This document shows, piece after piece, positions 26,263 to 34,768 of a stretch of DNA of 64,000 nucleotides. Source of the stretch: JAHRVQ01 sp963976815 (lineage in GTDB: Bacteria; Pseudomonadota; Gammaproteobacteria; Pseudomonadales; Azotimanducaceae). The stretch is from the NCBI GenBank assembly GCA_963976815.1, contig CAXBLU010000008.1, forward strand, positions 201,570 to 265,569, written 5' to 3'. Both the position numbers and the translations under genes were made by a program. The notes beneath the pieces are model-generated. The model was not told the DNA's origin. It worked only from the letters and a program-made list of their open reading frames with translations, and did not search any database. The number at the start of each line of letters is the position of its first letter. The first letter of the stretch is position 1.

Positions 26263-26780
26263 GCGATTCTCAAGCTCAAGCGAGTGACAAGATCATTCAT
26301 ATGATTGAGTCGGTTAACGAGCACATCAATTAAGTTGTCTTTGAGCTTTTCACGGATTGGTGCATCCATATGTTGGAGGGTTGGCCGATCAATTTCAAAT
26401 AGAATGCAATCCGCGAGAGACTTAACGGAGGTTGTACGACGGTGCTTGGTTAGAAAAGAAATTTCTCCAAAACAGTCTCCTGGGTGGAGTGCCGCAATTG
26501 GCCGCGGCGCATCTTTTTTGATGATAGCGACCTTGCCAGTCAGGATAACGTAAAAAGAATCGTCAACAGCACCTTCCGAGATCAAAGTTTGTCCTTTGCT
26601 CGCCAGAAAGAAGTGGGAGTGAAATCCGGTAATCAGATCCTTTTCAGAATTACTAAAATTGTCAAAAAAGTGAACCTTGTTAAGAATACCCAGGGCTTTT
26701 TCGGGGGTAATATCGAGCCGCTTCATCTGCGAGTTCTGTTCTGCACCTATTCTGTTCAAGTATAGACTGCCTGTTGGCAT
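26259..26780 (-). CDS. Cyclic-nucleotide-binding domain protein
   Basis: 173-residue protein that is nearly all one cNMP-binding (Crp-like) beta-barrel: LISEGAVDDSFYVILTGKVAII (~67-88) and the phosphate-binding cassette PGDCFGEISFLTKHRRTTSVK (~99-119). There is no DNA-binding helix-turn-helix, so it is a stand-alone sensor or regulatory subunit rather than a transcription factor. The start is uncertain: Met 19 is an alternative. Confidence 0.8.
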   Translation of the reverse strand: MPTGSLYLNRIGAEQNSQMKRLDITPEKALGILNKVHFFDNFSNSEKDLITGFHSHFFLASKGQTLISEGAVDDSFYVILTGKVAIIKKDAPRPIAALHPGDCFGEISFLTKHRRTTSVKSLADCILFEIDRPTLQHMDAPIREKLKDNLIDVLVNRLNHMNDLVTRLSLRIA

Positions 26781-26830
26781 CCGCTGCCGCTACGGTAATA
26801 ATCAGTGTTTCTGAAAAGGGGAATTAATGT

Positions 26831-27628
26831 ATGGCAGGTTTACTGAAGGATAAAGTCGCAATTGTGACCGGCGCGAGTCGCGGAATTGGAGAAGCACTCG
26901 CGATTCGTTACGCAATGGAAGGCGCTAAAGTTGTAGTTTCTGCCAGAACAGTAAATGAGGGTGATCATGCCCTGGGCGGAAGTATTCAATCCGTTGTTGA
27001 TCGAATCACAGCGGCGGGAGGAGATGCACTTGGCGTCAGGGCGGATCTTGCTATTCACGAGCATCGAGAGAATTTGGTCAAAGAAGCCATTGATCGATTT
27101 GGCAAGGTAGACATTCTGGTTAACAACGCCGCCGTCACCTATTTTACACCGGTCACAACGTTCAAGAAAAAACACTTCGATCTCATGTTAGAAGTTCAGG
27201 TTTATGCTCCGTTCCACCTGTCGCAATTGGTGTTACCGGGGATGATCGAGCGTGAGGAGGGCTGGATATTGAATATTTCCTCCCACGCAGCGCTTCATCC
27301 AGCGAAGGACGCGGGGGGTCGAGGAGGCACGGTCTACGGCATGTGTAAATCAGCCCTGGAGAGGTTTTCCACGGGACTCGCGTCGGAGGTTTATGACAAG
27401 CACATTGGCGTCAATGTGATCTCACCGGGTCTTGTCGCCACCCCTGGTGTGGTACATCACAAGTTGATCACCGAAGAGTCAAAAGACCGGGTGGTACCTG
27501 TGGAGAACATGGCGGAAGCTTGCTTGCACTTAAGTCACGGCGATCCTAAAGAGATAACGGGTAAAATCACCTATGCGGTCGACATGATCAAGGACTATGA
27601 CTTAACGCCTCAAGCCCTCGCGTTCTAG
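26831..27628 (+). CDS. Short-chain dehydrogenase/reductase
   Basis: 265-residue SDR: TGASRGIGEA (~14), NNAAVTYF (~98), Ser in NISSHAAL (~153) and YGMCKSAL (~170) are all present. The long insert before the catalytic Tyr (HPAKDAGGRGGTV) is seen in dehydrogenases of fatty or steroid-like CoA compounds, but the substrate cannot be assigned. Its 3' end overlaps the convergent metA by 4 bp. Confidence 0.82.
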   Translation: MAGLLKDKVAIVTGASRGIGEALAIRYAMEGAKVVVSARTVNEGDHALGGSIQSVVDRITAAGGDALGVRADLAIHEHRENLVKEAIDRFGKVDILVNNAAVTYFTPVTTFKKKHFDLMLEVQVYAPFHLSQLVLPGMIEREEGWILNISSHAALHPAKDAGGRGGTVYGMCKSALERFSTGLASEVYDKHIGVNVISPGLVATPGVVHHKLITEESKDRVVPVENMAEACLHLSHGDPKEITGKITYAVDMIKDYDLTPQALAF

Positions 27629-28578
27629 ACAGGTTCTTCCCGTAAACCGTGATCCAGGCGTAAACCAATTTCATCCATGTTATAGGGTGATAGTTGATAG
27701 ACGTAGTAGTTAAGCCAATTTGAAAAGAGCAGATTACCGTGGCTCTTCCAGGTCACCGTTGGTGTTTTGGAAGGGTCATCGTCTGGGAAGTAATTTTCAG
27801 GTATTTCTGGCTTAAGACCCGCAGCGATATCTCGCTCGAATTCATCCTTCAGGCAGTCGGGTTCATATTCAGAATGCCCGGTCACAAATAGCTGACGCCC
27901 GTCCTTGCGTTCAAACACATAAACACCCGCGATCTTCGATGACGCAATGAGTTCGAGATCCGGGTGGTCTATGATGTCTTCCTCGCGGATTTCTGCATAG
28001 CGAGAGTGTGGCGCATCAAACACGTCATCAAAACCTCGAACCGCCGGTGCTAGTGCGTCAACCAATTGGTGCGGATATACTCCTGATATCTTCTTGCGCA
28101 GCACATGTTTGTTAATCTCATAGAGATGATACATAGCAGCTTGCACGCCCCAGCAAAGAAATAGGGTTGACGTTACATTGGTGACAGTCCAATCCAGAAT
28201 ACGGGTCATCTGGGGCCAAAAGGATACATCCTCAAAATCAAGCTGACCCAGAGGAGCACCGGTAATGATCATGCCATCATACTTATTCTTTTGGACCTGC
28301 TCGAAGTCCATATAGAAGGTTTCCATGTGTTCAATTGGGGTGTTCTTTGATGGTTTGTCACTAATGCGCATTAACTCGACGTCAATTTGCAGAGGAGAAT
28401 TAGCCAGCATCCGAAGAATATGTATCTCGGTTTCAATCTTCTTGGGCATCAGATTAAGCAGCAGTATTCGTAGGGGGCGAATATCCTGATGCGCAGCATC
28501 TGAGGAAGACATACAAAATATGTTCTCCTTCTTAAGTATCTGTGCTGCTGGTAGACCGTCTGGTATTCGGAGCGGCAT
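27625..28578 (-). CDS. metA: Homoserine O-succinyltransferase
   Basis: First committed enzyme of methionine synthesis from homoserine (317 residues). Catalytic Cys in LCWGVQAAMYHLY (~142), His in TGHSEYE (~235) and Glu following fit the MetA/HTS fold. The acyl-selecting position in ITGAPLG carries Gly as in E. coli rather than the Glu of acetyl-CoA users, so succinyl-CoA is favoured (inference). GGGAG lies 8 nt before the ATG, directly downstream of a terminator and a SAM-II-like aptamer that should shut the gene off when SAM is abundant. Confidence 0.93.
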   Translation of the reverse strand: MPLRIPDGLPAAQILKKENIFCMSSSDAAHQDIRPLRILLLNLMPKKIETEIHILRMLANSPLQIDVELMRISDKPSKNTPIEHMETFYMDFEQVQKNKYDGMIITGAPLGQLDFEDVSFWPQMTRILDWTVTNVTSTLFLCWGVQAAMYHLYEINKHVLRKKISGVYPHQLVDALAPAVRGFDDVFDAPHSRYAEIREEDIIDHPDLELIASSKIAGVYVFERKDGRQLFVTGHSEYEPDCLKDEFERDIAAGLKPEIPENYFPDDDPSKTPTVTWKSHGNLLFSNWLNYYVYQLSPYNMDEIGLRLDHGLREEPV

Positions 28579-28595
28579 GTACTATTCTCCCGGGC

Positions 28596-28626
28596 AAAAA
28601 AAAACCTACTTGCTAAAGTAGGTTTT
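28596..28626 (-). terminator. Intrinsic terminator in the metA leader
   Basis: On the minus strand AAAACCTACTT, loop TAGC, AAGTAGGTTTT forms an 11-bp perfect stem running into a run of nine T. It ends only about 17 nt before the metA ATG, between the aptamer and the gene, so it works as an attenuator. Confidence 0.9.
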
Positions 28627-28634
28627 GCCCTTGA

Positions 28635-28690
28635 CCTCTTTAGCGGTATTTATAAAGCGCCCGCAAGCTGATGTTCAAATCGGCGCTGGG
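28635..28690 (-). ncRNA. SAM-II riboswitch (SAM-alpha type) controlling metA
   Basis: Read on the minus strand: P1 arms AGCGCC and GGCGCT (6 bp, perfect) enclose GATTTG...CTTGC; after P1 come TATAAAT and the pseudoknot strand GCTAAAG then AGG. The order GATTT, CTTGC, P1', AT-rich linker, GCTAAA, AGG matches the SAM-II aptamer as I recall it from alphaproteobacterial metA leaders and the marine metX example. It sits just after a predicted transcription start and before a terminator upstream of metA, the expected target gene. The second half of the pseudoknot is less regular than in the textbook example. Confidence 0.85.
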
Positions 28691-28692
28691 GC

Positions 28693-28722
28693 ATTATAAG
28701 ACCTGCTAACCATATTTGTCAC
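28693..28722 (-). promoter_or_regulatory. Sigma-70 promoter of metA
   Basis: On the minus strand GTGACA (28717-28722, overlapping the upstream SDR stop codon), an 18-bp spacer and a perfect TATAAT (28693-28698). The predicted start, 6-8 nt further on, falls at the first base of the aptamer. Confidence 0.75.
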
Positions 28723-29492
28723 ATAGAATCCCGACCAAATTGAGCTTGGAGTCGCTTCATGCCGCTGATCCATCGATCATAATCGGTGGTTTTGCGTTGC
28801 ATGTAGGTCAAAACTTCCGGATGGGGCAGGATCAAGAATTTTTCAGACTTCATCGTTTCCATCACTGAATCACACAGCTGCTCTGGCTCCATCATCCCGT
28901 CAATTCCGGCGACACCGCCGTTTTTTGTGTTAGCGGTCATTGCGGTACGGACGGCCTGGGGGCACAGGGCTGAAACTTTAATACCCCGATCACCGTAGGT
29001 CACCGCTAGCCATTCAGCGTAGGCCACCGCCGCATGTTTTGTCACGGCATAGGGCGCGCTACCTATCTGGGTCAGGAGACCAGCCGCGGAGGCAGTGTTT
29101 ATGATGTAGCCGTCACCACGACGAAGCATGTCCGGCAGGGCAGCCCGGGTGGCATAAATATGGGCCATGACATTTATTTCCCAGATCCTCTGCCAGTCCT
29201 CATTGGCTGTTTCAGGGCCACCACCAACACCAATTCCGGCATTGTTACAAAGCAGGTCAATCTGGCCATGGTTAGATTCTGCGGTCCTGATGAGGTGTTG
29301 AACCTCAGCTTCCTTCGAAACATCGGTTTTGATTGCCGTAACCCCAAGCTCCGCAGCAACTTCTTCCAGAGCCGGATTCACGTCCGCAATAATCACGTGG
29401 GCTGCGCCTTCTTGCATAAATCGGGCGGCCATGGCTTTGCCGATGCCACTGGCGCCGCCTGTAATCACTGCAATCTTGTTTTTGATGTCCAT
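28719..29492 (-). CDS. Short-chain dehydrogenase/reductase
   Basis: 257-residue SDR with TGGASGIGKA (~12), NNAGIGVGGG (~86), Ser in NTASAAGL (~134) and YAVTKHAAV (~147). The C-terminus (KFLILPHPEVLTYMQRKTTDYDRWISGMKRL) is typical of a broad group of uncharacterised SDRs from marine and soil proteobacteria. The stop codon lies within the -35 element of metA, so transcripts of this gene would enter the metA leader. Confidence 0.82.
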   Translation of the reverse strand: MDIKNKIAVITGGASGIGKAMAARFMQEGAAHVIIADVNPALEEVAAELGVTAIKTDVSKEAEVQHLIRTAESNHGQIDLLCNNAGIGVGGGPETANEDWQRIWEINVMAHIYATRAALPDMLRRGDGYIINTASAAGLLTQIGSAPYAVTKHAAVAYAEWLAVTYGDRGIKVSALCPQAVRTAMTANTKNGGVAGIDGMMEPEQLCDSVMETMKSEKFLILPHPEVLTYMQRKTTDYDRWISGMKRLQAQFGRDSM

Positions 29493-29723
29493 ATTGAGCT
29501 CCGTAAAAAGAATTGCCGCAGACTCGCATATTTGAGGAGCAAGGGAAAGAAGCGGCGTTCTTACAACGGATAGAAATAAGCACAGGGCTGCTTGTTACAA
29601 CTATGGTTAGATATCATCCGCTACTTGCATGAGATTCTCATTAGGAGGATTATCCGGTCGTCACGTTCGGCATAGCAGTTCTAGAGGGGATGCCGGCCTA
29701 CAACTATTCAACTTAAGGGTGTT

Positions 29724-31586
29724 ATGGACGAGCCAAGATTTGCCTCAGAGCTACCCAGCGAGGCAACCGGCGAAACTGTTTCTGAAAATAATGACCTTGT
29801 CTTCGAACTAGATGACGCAGCCCAGTGTCTGTGGATCAACGATCGAGTCAAACAGGTTTTTGGGGATGTTCGTGGTAAACATATTGAAGAGATTTTTTCG
29901 GACGAGCCTGCGATTATCGAGAGATTTCAGCAAATCCGAAACGGCCGCGAATTCATCTATTTTGAGGTGCCCAACAAACACACCTGGCTAATTCAAGGTA
30001 TCCGAGACAATGGCCTGCTGTCCGGAGCTGTGATCACCGCTCAACCATCCAAGACCGCCGAATACCAAATCCTGCCACCATCATCCTGGATCTATGATCT
30101 GCTTTCAAACGAGCTTGCTTTGGCACCGCAGCTGGCTGCCTTGCTGGGCTTTAATGGTTCAACTTTGAAGTTAGAAGATGCGCGACGGCAAAGACCCAAG
30201 GAAATAGGGTTGCTGGTTTCGGGCTGCCGGAGATTGTTTCTCGGCGAGGCCGACTTTTTTCTCGAAGAATTTCAACTTGAGGATGCTCAGGGTTCAATCC
30301 GTTGGTTCTGCGTGCGAGGACAGGTCGCTGTTAGAACCTCTAAAGGGCATATTGTCGGTCTCAATGGTTCCATCGAAGACGTTACCGCCCGGGTGCTCGA
30401 CAAGCAGGACCGCCAGGCCCTCGAACTGAAGATGCTCAGGTTTCAAAAAATGGAAGCCATCGGTGAACTAGCTGGTGGTATCGCCCATGATTTTAACAAT
30501 ATTCTCACCAGCGTCATGGGGTATACGGAGCTCGCGTTGATGGAGACCCCAGACTCATCAGCAAAGCTTTCAACCTATCTTCAAGAGATCTATCAGGGCG
30601 GACGCCGGGCCCGAGAGCTCGTCGCCAAAATGCTGACCTTTAGTCGATCTGATAAAAGTGAACCCCAGAACTTCGACCTAATGCTCGAAGTAAAAGACAT
30701 AGTGCGCATGCTCAGGGCGTCTTTACCCAGTTCAATCGAAATTCGAATCGATATAGATGAAGGACTTCCCGAGGTCTATATCGATCGACAATTCCTCCAA
30801 CAGCTCATGATGAACATGTGTATTAACGCAAGGGATGCCATGCCCGACGGGGGAATCATCCAATTACGCGGTCGGCCCAGAACCGTAAAACGCGTTCATT
30901 GTGATTCCTGTCACGCCGAATTTGCAGGGGAATTTGTTGAGCTGTCGATAGAGGACACCGGCACAGGTATCCCATCTGATCTGCTAGAACGTATTTTTGA
31001 ACCCTATGTATCAACCAAACACGATGGCTCGGGAATGGGTCTCGCTATGGTTCATGGCATTATGCATCGGCAGGGCGGTCACATTAAGGTCGATTCATTG
31101 ATGAATGATGGGACCGAGTTCAGGTTCTTCCTTAAACCCGCTGACTCGATGGGTATCGCCTCTCCCGAGAAGCCGTTTACCGATATCCAACCAACCCGGC
31201 TTGAGGACAAACATATCCTGGTGATCGACGACGAGGTTTCCCTTGTCTATTTTATTAGAGAATTGCTGCAACGAAAGGGTTACCAGGTCAGTGTTGCTTC
31301 CGATAGTCACGAAGCATGGGATCTATTTAGCGCCGCACCCCATGAGTTTGACATGGTGGTCACTGACCAGACCATGCCGGGCTTAAGTGGGGTTCAACTG
31401 GCGGGTAAAATGATTACCCTTCGGCCTGACATACCCATCATGCTCTGCACTGGCTATAGCGATGTAGTGGATGAAACCAATATTGCCCAGTACGGCATTC
31501 AGGCATTTATGCCAAAGCCTCTAGACAGCAAAGAATTTCTTCAAAGCGTTGAAGAACTGTTAGCCAATAGTGTTCGCTTAAAATAG
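29724..31586 (+). CDS. Hybrid sensor histidine kinase with C-terminal receiver
   Basis: 620-residue soluble kinase: two PAS-like regions (~20-95, ~115-215), HisKA with GELAGGIAHDFNNILTSVMGY (phosphoacceptor His ~255), an HATPase domain (N box NMCINARDAM ~368; G boxes DTGTGIP and GSGMGLAM) and a receiver domain (~490-615, phosphoacceptor Asp in MVVTDQTMPG ~553). A CDSCHAEF insertion with a CxxC pair sits inside the HATPase domain. No membrane helix, so it senses a cytosolic signal. The dedicated output partner is not next door. Confidence 0.88.
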   Translation: MDEPRFASELPSEATGETVSENNDLVFELDDAAQCLWINDRVKQVFGDVRGKHIEEIFSDEPAIIERFQQIRNGREFIYFEVPNKHTWLIQGIRDNGLLSGAVITAQPSKTAEYQILPPSSWIYDLLSNELALAPQLAALLGFNGSTLKLEDARRQRPKEIGLLVSGCRRLFLGEADFFLEEFQLEDAQGSIRWFCVRGQVAVRTSKGHIVGLNGSIEDVTARVLDKQDRQALELKMLRFQKMEAIGELAGGIAHDFNNILTSVMGYTELALMETPDSSAKLSTYLQEIYQGGRRARELVAKMLTFSRSDKSEPQNFDLMLEVKDIVRMLRASLPSSIEIRIDIDEGLPEVYIDRQFLQQLMMNMCINARDAMPDGGIIQLRGRPRTVKRVHCDSCHAEFAGEFVELSIEDTGTGIPSDLLERIFEPYVSTKHDGSGMGLAMVHGIMHRQGGHIKVDSLMNDGTEFRFFLKPADSMGIASPEKPFTDIQPTRLEDKHILVIDDEVSLVYFIRELLQRKGYQVSVASDSHEAWDLFSAAPHEFDMVVTDQTMPGLSGVQLAGKMITLRPDIPIMLCTGYSDVVDETNIAQYGIQAFMPKPLDSKEFLQSVEELLANSVRLK

Positions 31587-32231
31587 GCCCAATACTTCAT
31601 CTGGTGTCGTCACCACGCTGTGAGCACCCGCGTTTACCAGTTCTTCACGATCTCTAAATCCCCAGAGTGCTCCTATACCAATCATTCCAGCTGCATTGGC
31701 TGTTTCTATATCAACAGCGGTATCTCCGATAAGCGCAACCTCGCCTGGCACCATGTTGAGATGCTTGACCAGGCTTAGTGCCCCAGCGGGGTCGGGTTTA
31801 TGGGCGATCGTTTTGCTGTATCCCTGAACAGCGACAAATGTGTCTTCTGGGAAAAAATGGTCAATACAACGTTGGACAAATGGATGATCCTTATTTGACA
31901 GTACGGCAATTGGGATCTGTTGGGTTTTTAAGTTCGCCACCAGTTCGGTTATGCCGTCATAGATTGTTACATCCTTGTCCCAGTTTGATTGATAGTCGCC
32001 TTGTTGACGCTGTAATACTCGCTCGATAATCGTTTCATTTTGCATATCCTCGGGCAAACATCTGACAACACACCGACGAGCACCATCGCCGATAAAATGA
32101 CGATAAGCGTCGATCGGGTGAGTCGGAAACCCTTCCTCAGCAAGTACACGGTTGAAACAGTTGCCTAGACTGACGAGAGTGTTGAGTAGTGTGCCATCCA
32201 GATCAAAGAGTAGAGCTTTACAGTTAATCAT
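31578..32231 (-). CDS. HAD-superfamily phosphatase, Gph-like
   Basis: 217-residue HAD hydrolase with LFDLDGTLLNT (nucleophile Asp and acid Asp at the N-terminus), VLSNKDH (motif 2), KPDP (motif 3 Lys) and GDTAVDIETANAAGM (motif 4). This is the phosphoglycolate-phosphatase pattern, though other sugar phosphates are possible. ATG at 32231 overlaps the gst stop by 8 bp; a TTG at 32240 is the alternative. Its 3' end overlaps the convergent kinase gene by 9 bp. Confidence 0.82.
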   Translation of the reverse strand: MINCKALLFDLDGTLLNTLVSLGNCFNRVLAEEGFPTHPIDAYRHFIGDGARRCVVRCLPEDMQNETIIERVLQRQQGDYQSNWDKDVTIYDGITELVANLKTQQIPIAVLSNKDHPFVQRCIDHFFPEDTFVAVQGYSKTIAHKPDPAGALSLVKHLNMVPGEVALIGDTAVDIETANAAGMIGIGALWGFRDREELVNAGAHSVVTTPDEVLGLF

Positions 32232-32826
32232 TAATCGCAATATACCTGGGTTGAGCTTCTACCCTGGTGATCCAGGCTCGAATGTGGGGATAATTGTCTA
32301 AGGCAAAACCCCCTTCATGGCAGACGTGTGTATAGGCGAACAGTGCAATATCAGCAATGGAGTAATGCTCAACAAAAAAGTCCTGCTGGCTTAAGTGTTG
32401 TTCCATCACCTTTAGCGCCTGATAGCCTGCGGCTTGTTTAGTCTCGATTTCGGATGCATATTTTTCACCAGCGCCGAGGATTTTGATCCAATACCTGGGT
32501 GTCGCAATATTCGGTTCATGGCTATATTGTTCAAACCCAAACCATTGCATTACAAGCGCCTGGGTAAAAGGGTCAGTAGGTAAATAGGCGCTGTCTCTGG
32601 CCATGTACCAGAGTATCGCATTGCTCTCCGCCAAATACTGACCAGAGCCAAGCTCGAAGGTTGGGACCTTGCCATTAGGATTAATACGCAGAAATTCTTC
32701 AGTTCGGGATTCACCTTTAGTGATATCAATTTCTACAGTCTCCAGGGGTAGTTGCAGCTGGGACATCAATAACCGAACTTTGTAACAGTTACCAGAATCT
32801 GCCATCTGGTATAATCGATATGTCAT
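32224..32826 (-). CDS. Glutathione S-transferase family protein
   Basis: 200-residue GST: N-terminal thioredoxin-like domain (MTYRLYQMADSGNCYKVRLLMSQLQLP; cis-Pro in GKVPTFEL ~53; ESNAILWYMA ~67) and an all-helical C-terminal domain (SIADIALFAYTHV ~155). The Ser/Cys in ADSGNCYKV is the likely glutathione-activating residue. It overlaps the phosphatase gene, so the two are co-transcribed. Confidence 0.85.
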   Translation of the reverse strand: MTYRLYQMADSGNCYKVRLLMSQLQLPLETVEIDITKGESRTEEFLRINPNGKVPTFELGSGQYLAESNAILWYMARDSAYLPTDPFTQALVMQWFGFEQYSHEPNIATPRYWIKILGAGEKYASEIETKQAAGYQALKVMEQHLSQQDFFVEHYSIADIALFAYTHVCHEGGFALDNYPHIRAWITRVEAQPRYIAIND

Positions 32827-32846
32827 TTTTTAACTCCTGCTTTTCC

Positions 32847-33284
32847 CTAATTAGGTGTCTCCAGATCATTGTCCTGGTTTAAAAGCAGCGCCAGCTGATT
32901 TTTGATCTCGTATAGATCCAACTGCCTGGCACTTATCTGGTGCTTTAGTGTGTGTGCTATTTCTGAACCGATGATGGGTTCATTTCGTCCCTTAGGTTGG
33001 TCGGGTAGATGGTAGTAACCCAATACGGACTGTAAGACCTCTAATATCTGATCGACTACGCTATGTTGATGCAATGAGAAGATGGCACGCCTAAGTGACG
33101 ATGTCTGATCTGGGAACTGTACCTCCAAGCCCGACACCTCAATTGCAAGTTTACTTAGCCTGTACTGGATATCGGGGTCATCGCTTAGATTTTGTTCCGC
33201 AATGATAAGCTCAAGGTCACTTAACCAACGCTTTAGCTCGTTGACGCCATTGATCGGTTCATCGCTAGTGAGGTGCTGATTCAT
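32847..33284 (-). CDS. Hypothetical protein next to a DnaJ-domain gene
   Basis: 145-residue soluble protein of no family I recognise, predicted mostly helical and acidic. There are no membrane segment, cysteines or obvious motifs. Its ATG overlaps the stop of the upstream DnaJ-domain gene by 4 bp, so they are translated together and may act together. Confidence 0.65.
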   Translation of the reverse strand: MNQHLTSDEPINGVNELKRWLSDLELIIAEQNLSDDPDIQYRLSKLAIEVSGLEVQFPDQTSSLRRAIFSLHQHSVVDQILEVLQSVLGYYHLPDQPKGRNEPIIGSEIAHTLKHQISARQLDLYEIKNQLALLLNQDNDLETPN

Positions 33285-33754
33285 TTTTTAAGTAGCAGGT
33301 CTTTAGCTTCGTTAACCTGTGCAGCTAGATAGGTTGTGCCACCCTGGTCCGGATGCAGTTTCTGAATGATTCTTCTATGCGCCTGTTTTATTTCTTCTGG
33401 ACTTGCTCCCGGCTGCAGGCCGAGGATTTCCAGCGCCTTGGAATGAGTCATCGACCCGCTGGATTGTCTTCCCGGTACAAACATACTCCGGATCCGGTTA
33501 ATCATGGTGCCGATACCCCAGAGTTTTCCGCCCCACTTAAGCATTGGACCAATAAAGGGAAGGGTGGTACCAACCAGAACAAATAACCAATGAAGACGCC
33601 CGGTTAAGCCAAGGACGACCATTGCAATTCCAACCAGTGATGCGAGGTATAGAACAAAGAAACCTCGAAGCGTCAGCGGTTTACTGGCAAATACGATACG
33701 CAGTGCCGCAAAAACAATAACTGCAATCACCAATGCGACGGTAATGAATAACAT
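33281..33754 (-). CDS. Membrane-anchored J-domain protein
   Basis: 157 residues: three hydrophobic segments (~3-20, ~30-50, ~52-68) then a C-terminal short J domain (SKALEILGLQPGASPEEIKQAHRRIIQKLHPDQGG, ~105-140) with the HPD that stimulates Hsp70 ATPase. The layout (N-terminal membrane part, C-terminal J domain) resembles bacterial TIM14/Pam18-like proteins. It presumably recruits DnaK to the inner membrane. Confidence 0.82.
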   Translation of the reverse strand: MLFITVALVIAVIVFAALRIVFASKPLTLRGFFVLYLASLVGIAMVVLGLTGRLHWLFVLVGTTLPFIGPMLKWGGKLWGIGTMINRIRSMFVPGRQSSGSMTHSKALEILGLQPGASPEEIKQAHRRIIQKLHPDQGGTTYLAAQVNEAKDLLLKK

Positions 33755-33829
33755 GGTTGCTTCTCTTCCTTCTTGTGCCTGATTCGTTGTTTGATTACCG
33801 TAGGATCAACTAGATTAGGGGTTTTCCAG

Positions 33830-34768
33830 ATGTCTCGCAATGAATCCAGCAGAAAGCTGGTGGTAGCTATATCGAGTAGCGCGCTATTCGATCTTACCGC
33901 CGGTGATGCTATCTATCGCGAGGAAGGCGTTGAGGCCTACTCCGCCCATCAGATAGAGCATGAAACCGAGATTCTAGCCCCCGGCGATGCCTTTGGCCTG
34001 GTTCGAAAACTGCTGGATATTAATTTGTTGGTCGAGGGGGGTGGCGCGGTAGAAGTCATTTTGCTCTCGCGCAATACGGCAGACACAGGATTACGGGTAT
34101 TCAATTCAATTCAACATTACGATCTCCCTATCATTCGCGCGGCCTTCACCGGTGGCGCTCCACCTTATCGATATATGACTCCTTTTGGTTGCCATCTTTT
34201 TCTTTCAACCAATGCAAACGATGTTAGAGAGGCGCTGCAAAATGGTTCTGCTGCGGCGAGTATTCTGCCGAGTAAACGCCAAAAACTACCCACCGGTGAC
34301 AGTCTGAAGTTTGCATTTGACGGGGATGCTGTACTGTTTTCTGACGAGGCGGAAAGAATTTATCAGGAACAAGGACTGGCGGCCTTTGCCAAGAATGAAT
34401 CCGCTGCGGCCAATACACCCCTGGCGGGTGGTCCTTTTAAACCGTTCTTAGCCGCCCTGCATGATTTGCAAAGTGAGTTCCCGAGGGGGCAAAGCCCAAT
34501 TAGAACCGCCCTTGTCACTGCCCGGTCGGCTCCTGCCCATGAACGGGTCATCAAGACTCTAAGGGACTGGAATATCCGACTCGACGAATCTTTATTTTTA
34601 GGAGGTATGAAGAAGAGTGAGTTCTTAAAAGCCTACGATGCGGATGTATTCTTCGATGATCAGGCAGAACACTGTGCCCATGCTAGTGAGGTGGTCGCCA
34701 CTGGCCATGTGCTCCATGGGGTTACCAATCAATTAAAAGAAGGCAACCTTGATACCGACGCTAAATAG
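33830..34768 (+). CDS. Cytosolic 5'-nucleotidase
   Basis: 312-residue protein of the 5'-nucleotidase family related to animal cytosolic NT5C1. Features: ISSSALFDL (~13), VILLSRN (~80), FDGDAVLFSDEAE (~165), TALVTARSAPAHERVIKTLR (~225) and FFDDQAEHC (~275), a HAD-like catalytic arrangement. It dephosphorylates nucleoside monophosphates. The ATG with AGGGG upstream is chosen over an in-frame start at 33773. The 3' end overlaps the convergent exporter gene by 36 bp. Confidence 0.83.
   Translation: MSRNESSRKLVVAISSSALFDLTAGDAIYREEGVEAYSAHQIEHETEILAPGDAFGLVRKLLDINLLVEGGGAVEVILLSRNTADTGLRVFNSIQHYDLPIIRAAFTGGAPPYRYMTPFGCHLFLSTNANDVREALQNGSAAASILPSKRQKLPTGDSLKFAFDGDAVLFSDEAERIYQEQGLAAFAKNESAAANTPLAGGPFKPFLAALHDLQSEFPRGQSPIRTALVTARSAPAHERVIKTLRDWNIRLDESLFLGGMKKSEFLKAYDADVFFDDQAEHCAHASEVVATGHVLHGVTNQLKEGNLDTDAK

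Noticed and set aside
25483..29492. Treating the SDR genes at 25.5, 26.8 and 28.7 kb as part of the aromatic operon
   Set aside because: They are separated by convergent genes on the other strand (cNMP protein, metA) and have their own starts; only the dehydrogenase at 24576 is tightly linked to the oxygenase.
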